A program made the translations under genes and the position numbers. The notes beneath the pieces are model-generated. The model was given only the letters and a program-made list of their open reading frames with translations. It made no database searches and had not been told where the DNA came from. A DNA stretch of 64,000 nucleotides, from NCBI RefSeq assembly GCF_002844275.1, contig NZ_NXGX01000002.1, forward strand, positions 434,001-498,000, written 5' to 3'. Source of the stretch: Thalassospira lohafexi (GTDB lineage: Bacteria; Pseudomonadota; Alphaproteobacteria; Rhodospirillales; Thalassospiraceae). This document shows, one piece after another, positions 60,190-64,000 of the stretch; positions within the stretch are counted from its first letter, which is position 1; the number at the start of each line of letters is the position of its first letter.

Positions 60190-62250
60190 TCAGGCAACCT
60201 TCTCGGCAGCCGTATCTTTGACAAAGGCCTCAGTACATTTGGCCATCGTCACCGATGCACGGCTGATCGGGTCGGTCATATAGAAATTGCGAACCGGGGA
60301 CATAAAGCCATCTGACTTCATCTCGCCTGCTTTACCGAAATCGGTCCATTCGGCCTTGGTCGGAACGTTCAGTGACGCGAAGGTCGGGCTGAGTTCCACC
60401 ATGCGCGCGCGAACGGCATCGATATTGTTGTACGGCAGGGTTTTGTCCAACGCACCGGAAAGTGCCCGAACAATCGCCCAATCCTCACGTGCATCACCAC
60501 GCGGGAAGACTGCACGCCAGCCCTGCTGGGCGCGGCCTTCGGTGTTGACGTAAGTTCCGTTCTTTTCGGTATAGGCAGCACCGGGCAAAATCACGTCCGC
60601 TGCCTGCGCACCGGCATCCCCCATCGCACCCTGGTAAATGACAAATGCCTTTTCCAGTTTGCTCATGTCGACTTCGTCGGCACTCAACAGATAAACAACT
60701 TCAACAGCGCCTTTTGCAGCACCATCAAGGATGTCGTTGGTTGCCAGACCGCCCTCACCCGGGACAAAGCCCAGATCAAGGCCACCGACACGCGATGCTG
60801 CGGTATGGAGAACGTTAAAGCCGTTCCACTCACCGGCAACCATGCCGAATTTCTCGGCAATTGCGCGGGTTGCGGCCAGAACAGCATCGCCATCTTCACG
60901 GTTCAGAGCGCCCATGCCGACGATGATCATCGGTTTATCGGCGGCTTTAAGAACCTTGGCGAAGTCGTTTTTACCATCAAGAATTTCGGCAAGGGTTTCC
61001 GGACCGGCACCAAGATAATCGTTCTTGTAGGTCGGGTCCCACTTCTCGCCGATGATACCAACGCGGAAATCACCGTTGGTCGCACGCCAGCGCTTACGCA
61101 GGCGGGAATTGATGATTGGTGCTTCGGCGCGCACATTTGCGCCAACGATCAGGCAGGCGTCTGCCTCTTCGATGCCAGCAATGGTGGTGTTAAAGATATA
61201 AGAGCTCCGCGGACCGCCAACTTTTGATCCGTCCTGACGACAATCAATGTTCGCAGAACCAAGGCTGCCCATCAGATCTTTAAGCGCCGTCATCGATTCA
61301 CAATCGACCGTATCCCCGGCAATGGCGGCAATCTTTTTGCCATCCAGACCGGAAACCTTGGCTTTGATCGCGGCAAAGGCTTCGTCCCAGCTTGCCGGAA
61401 CGAGTTTGCCATCGACACGGACATAAGGACGGTCGAGACGCTGACGTTTCAGGCCATCAATGGCGTAACGGGTTTTGTCCGAAATCCATTCTTCGTTCAC
61501 GTCTTCGTTGATGCGCGGCAGAACACGCAGAACTTCGGAGCTGCGCGCATCAATGCGAATGTTCGAGCCAACCGCATCCATAACGTCGATGCTGTCGGTT
61601 TTCTTCAATTCCCAAGGACGGGCGGTGAACGCATATGGTTTCGAGGTCAAGGCACCGACCGGGCAAAGATCAATCAGGTTGCCCGAAAGTTCGGAGTTGA
61701 TCGATGCTTCGATGTAAGGCCCGACTTCGGTATCTTCGCCGCGGTAGACAGCACCCATGGTGCCAACACCGGCGACTTCCTCGGAGAAGCGCACACAACG
61801 GGTACAGTGAATGCAACGGGTCATGATCGTTTTAACGATCGGGCCCAGTTCCTTGTCTTTCACGGCACGTTTTTTCTCGGCGTAACGTGAAGAGTCAAAA
61901 CCATAGGCCATGGCCTGATCCTGAAGGTCACATTCACCACCCTGGTCACAAATCGGGCAATCAAGCGGATGGTTAATCAGCAAGAATTCCATCACGCCAT
62001 TACGCGCTTTTTTAACCAGATCAGAATCGGTTTTAATCACCATTCCATCTGCTGCAGGCATGGCACAGGATGCGACCGGTTTCGGCGCGCGTTCCATTTC
62101 AACCAGACACATACGGCAGTTGCCGGCGATTGACAGGCGTTCGTGATAGCAGAAACGCGGGATTTCCTTACCTGCCTCTTCACAGGCCTGAAGGACTGTC
62201 GCCCCGGCTTCTACTTCAACTTCTATACCGTCAACTGTTAGTTTCGGCAT
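60190..62250 (-). CDS. nuoG: NADH-quinone oxidoreductase subunit G
   Basis: Large peripheral subunit, molybdopterin-oxidoreductase-like, holding one [2Fe-2S] and two or three [4Fe-4S] clusters. It is 686 residues, the short alphaproteobacterial and mitochondrial type. The [2Fe-2S] ligands lie in PRFCYHERLSIAGNCRMCLVE, with a fourth cysteine in PVASCAMPA. A HxxxCxxCxxxxxC cluster is in HPLDCPICDQGGECDLQDQ, and CIHCTRCVRFSEEVAG plus LIDLCPVGALTSKPY gives the next. The C-terminal part is the oxidoreductase-like domain without the pterin. It lies 27 bases after nuoF. Confidence 0.97.
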   Translation of the reverse strand: MPKLTVDGIEVEVEAGATVLQACEEAGKEIPRFCYHERLSIAGNCRMCLVEMERAPKPVASCAMPAADGMVIKTDSDLVKKARNGVMEFLLINHPLDCPICDQGGECDLQDQAMAYGFDSSRYAEKKRAVKDKELGPIVKTIMTRCIHCTRCVRFSEEVAGVGTMGAVYRGEDTEVGPYIEASINSELSGNLIDLCPVGALTSKPYAFTARPWELKKTDSIDVMDAVGSNIRIDARSSEVLRVLPRINEDVNEEWISDKTRYAIDGLKRQRLDRPYVRVDGKLVPASWDEAFAAIKAKVSGLDGKKIAAIAGDTVDCESMTALKDLMGSLGSANIDCRQDGSKVGGPRSSYIFNTTIAGIEEADACLIVGANVRAEAPIINSRLRKRWRATNGDFRVGIIGEKWDPTYKNDYLGAGPETLAEILDGKNDFAKVLKAADKPMIIVGMGALNREDGDAVLAATRAIAEKFGMVAGEWNGFNVLHTAASRVGGLDLGFVPGEGGLATNDILDGAAKGAVEVVYLLSADEVDMSKLEKAFVIYQGAMGDAGAQAADVILPGAAYTEKNGTYVNTEGRAQQGWRAVFPRGDAREDWAIVRALSGALDKTLPYNNIDAVRARMVELSPTFASLNVPTKAEWTDFGKAGEMKSDGFMSPVRNFYMTDPISRASVTMAKCTEAFVKDTAAEKVA

Positions 62251-62277
62251 GTCTCAATCCCTCTCAACAGGTCCTTC

Positions 62278-63558
62278 TCAGGCCGCGATCCGCGCGCGAT
62301 ATTCCTTAATCCGACGTTCCATTTCGGGACGGAAATGACGGATAAGGCCCTGAATTGGCCATGCAGCAGCATCGCCAAGCGCACAAATGGTATGGCCCTC
62401 GACCTGTTTGGTCACATCCCACAACAGATCAATTTCATCAAGCGTAGCCTCGCCGCGGACCATACGCGTCATCATGCGCATCATCCAACCGGTACCTTCA
62501 CGGCACGGCGTGCACTGGCCACAGCTTTCATGTTTGTAGAATTCCGACAGACGCGCGATGGCATAAACAATGTCAGTCGACTTATCCATGACAATCACTG
62601 CCGCCGTACCCAGACCCGAGCCCACTTCACGCAGACCATCAAAGTCCATCAGCACGTCGTCACAAACGTCTTTAGGCATCAACGGAACTGACGAGCCCCC
62701 CGGAATAACCGCCAGAAGGTTATCCCAGCCGCCGCGAACACCGCCGCAATGCTTTTCGATCAGTTCACGCAACGGAATGCTCATGGCCTCTTCGACGGTG
62801 CACGGCTTTTCGACGTGACCGGAAATGGCAAAAAGCTTGGTGCCGTGATTGTTCTCGCGGCCGAAGCTTGAGAACCACGAACCGCCCCGACGCAAAATGG
62901 TCGGAACCGCTGCAATGGATTCAACGTTGTTCACCGTGGTCGGGCAACCATAAAGGCCCGAGTTCGCCGGGAATGGTGGTTTCAGGCGCGGCTGACCTTT
63001 TTTACCTTCGAGGCTTTCGATCAATGCGGTTTCTTCGCCGCAGATGTAAGCACCGGCACCAAGATGCAGGTAAATGTCAAAGTCCCAACCCGACCCACAG
63101 GCATTTTTACCAACGAGCCCTGCTTCATATGCCTGATCAATGGCCAGCTGCAGGTTGGATGCCTCGTGATAAAACTCACCACGAATGTAGATATAGGCCG
63201 CATGCGCATTCATCGCGAAGCTGGCCAGAAGGCACCCTTCGATCAGAGTATGCGGATCATTACGCATGATCTCACGGTCTTTACAGGTGCCCGGCTCGCC
63301 CTCATCGGCATTAACCACGAGGTAGCTTGGACGACCATCGGATTCTTTGGGCATGAACGACCATTTAAGGCCGGTCGGGAAACCGGCACCGCCACGACCA
63401 CGCATCCCCGATGATTTCATTTCATCGATGATCCAGTCGCGACCTTTCTCGATCAAACCCTTGGTACCATCCCAGTTCCCACGTGACTGCGCGCCCTTAA
63501 GGCCAAAGTCCTGAAAACCATAAAGGTTGGTAAAGATACGATCCTTATCCTGCAGCAT
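62278..63558 (-). CDS. nuoF: NADH-quinone oxidoreductase subunit F
   Basis: Binds NADH and FMN and holds [4Fe-4S] cluster N3, the entry point for electrons. The ATG at 63558 ([17 protein letters not shown]), one base after the nuoE stop, gives 426 residues. The nucleotide-binding blocks are [17 protein letters not shown] and [19 protein letters not shown] with [10 protein letters not shown]; the cluster ligands are in [16 protein letters not shown] and a later cysteine in [16 protein letters not shown]. All four cysteines are present. Confidence 0.97.
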   Translation of the reverse strand: MLQDKDRIFTNLYGFQDFGLKGAQSRGNWDGTKGLIEKGRDWIIDEMKSSGMRGRGGAGFPTGLKWSFMPKESDGRPSYLVVNADEGEPGTCKDREIMRNDPHTLIEGCLLASFAMNAHAAYIYIRGEFYHEASNLQLAIDQAYEAGLVGKNACGSGWDFDIYLHLGAGAYICGEETALIESLEGKKGQPRLKPPFPANSGLYGCPTTVNNVESIAAVPTILRRGGSWFSSFGRENNHGTKLFAISGHVEKPCTVEEAMSIPLRELIEKHCGGVRGGWDNLLAVIPGGSSVPLMPKDVCDDVLMDFDGLREVGSGLGTAAVIVMDKSTDIVYAIARLSEFYKHESCGQCTPCREGTGWMMRMMTRMVRGEATLDEIDLLWDVTKQVEGHTICALGDAAAWPIQGLIRHFRPEMERRIKEYRARIAA

Positions 63559-63559
63559 A

Positions 63560-64000
63560 TCAGGCGTCCCCTTTGCTTGCATCGGCGTCCTGCGGTGCAG
63601 CACCGCAACCACAGAATGCTTTCAGAACCTTCGGACCATCAATCGGCTCGCAACCTTTACGGCCACTTTGCGGACCGACTTTTGGCTTTTCACCCTTTTT
63701 GAGGGCATCAAGGATGGCCTTGGTCGTATCTGCGGTCAGGTCTTCGTAATAATCGTCGTTGATCTGCATCATCGGTGCGTTAACGCACGCGCCAAGGCAC
63801 TCAACTTCGATCATGGTGAACTGACCGTCTTGCGTCGTTTCGCCAACACCAATGCCGAGTTCCTTTTTACAGGTATCGACAACGTCGGCAGAACCGCGAA
63901 GCCAGCACGGCGTTGTGGTGCAGACCTGGATGAAGTTCTTACCCACGGGGGCAAGGTTATACATCGTATAGAAGGTCGCAACCTCATAGACACGAATGGC
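63560..64000 (-). CDS. nuoE: NADH-quinone oxidoreductase subunit E (5' end beyond window)
   Basis: Thioredoxin-like subunit with [2Fe-2S] cluster N1a, pairing with NuoF. The frame is open to the right edge (147 codons visible). An internal ATG at 63964 is not the true start, because conserved sequence continues upstream as [18 protein letters not shown]. The four cluster cysteines are visible in [11 protein letters not shown] and [16 protein letters not shown]. The C-terminus is an alphaproteobacterial extension ([25 protein letters not shown]). nuoA-D lie presumably just outside. Confidence 0.96.
   Translation of the reverse strand, partial: AIRVYEVATFYTMYNLAPVGKNFIQVCTTTPCWLRGSADVVDTCKKELGIGVGETTQDGQFTMIEVECLGACVNAPMMQINDDYYEDLTADTTKAILDALKKGEKPKVGPQSGRKGCEPIDGPKVLKAFCGCGAAPQDADASKGDA

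Overview
The 64 kb window is a dense stretch of core chromosomal genes from an alphaproteobacterium. The best guess is a Rhodospirillales member near Thalassospira; that genus is an inference from gene order, moderate GC and protein flavour, not from a search. Supporting signs are a pyruvate dehydrogenase E1 beta subunit with its own lipoyl domain, a short prolyl-tRNA synthetase, LpxI between lpxA and lpxB, RNase J next to birA/coaX, and an alphaproteobacterial SOS box (GAAC-N7-GAAC) in front of lexA. No insertion sequence, prophage, CRISPR array, rRNA or tRNA gene was seen.

Layout. 1-10.1 kb (minus strand): central carbon and envelope precursor genes pdhC (cut by the window edge), pdhB, pdhA, ftsB, eno, kdsA, pyrG, secG, tpiA. 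10.4-25 kb (mostly plus strand): ppiD, trpE, then two minus-strand genes (a DUF3592-like membrane protein and a divergent polysaccharide deacetylase) that separate trpE from trpG-trpD-trpC, then moaC, lexA, minus-strand comEC, gltX and gltA. 25.1-40 kb (minus strand): gloA, then a long outer-membrane run written here in coordinate order as lpxB, lpxI, lpxA, fabZ, lpxD, ompH/skp, bamA, rseP, dxr, cdsA, uppS, frr, pyrH, tsf, rpsB; transcription runs from rpsB toward lpxB. 40.2-52.6 kb (minus strand): dnaE, lolD, lolC/E, proS, a secreted unknown, a gene-poor patch, a DUF1467 gene, mce, rnj, coaX, birA. 52.6-64 kb (minus strand): the respiratory complex I operon, nuoN back to nuoE, with nuoE cut by the window edge.

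The genes form coherent modules: glycolysis into acetyl-CoA and the TCA cycle (tpiA, eno, pdhABC, gltA), NADH oxidation (nuo), tryptophan synthesis from chorismate, lipid A synthesis plus beta-barrel and lipoprotein export (lpx, bam, skp, rseP, lol), isoprenoid and phospholipid precursors (dxr, uppS, cdsA), and translation (rpsB, tsf, frr, gltX, proS). Many neighbours overlap by 1-14 bases or lie within a few bases, which indicates operons. Perfect hairpins separate most of the transcription units.

I found no convincing new multi-gene system. The points most worth a second look are a strong plus-strand terminator at about 48.28 kb that follows a decayed or very short reading frame with no recognised gene, the AT-richer pair of genes splitting the trp genes, the near-identical lipoyl domains in pdhB and pdhC, and several perfect inverted repeats in leaders (ppiD, rpsB, gltA).
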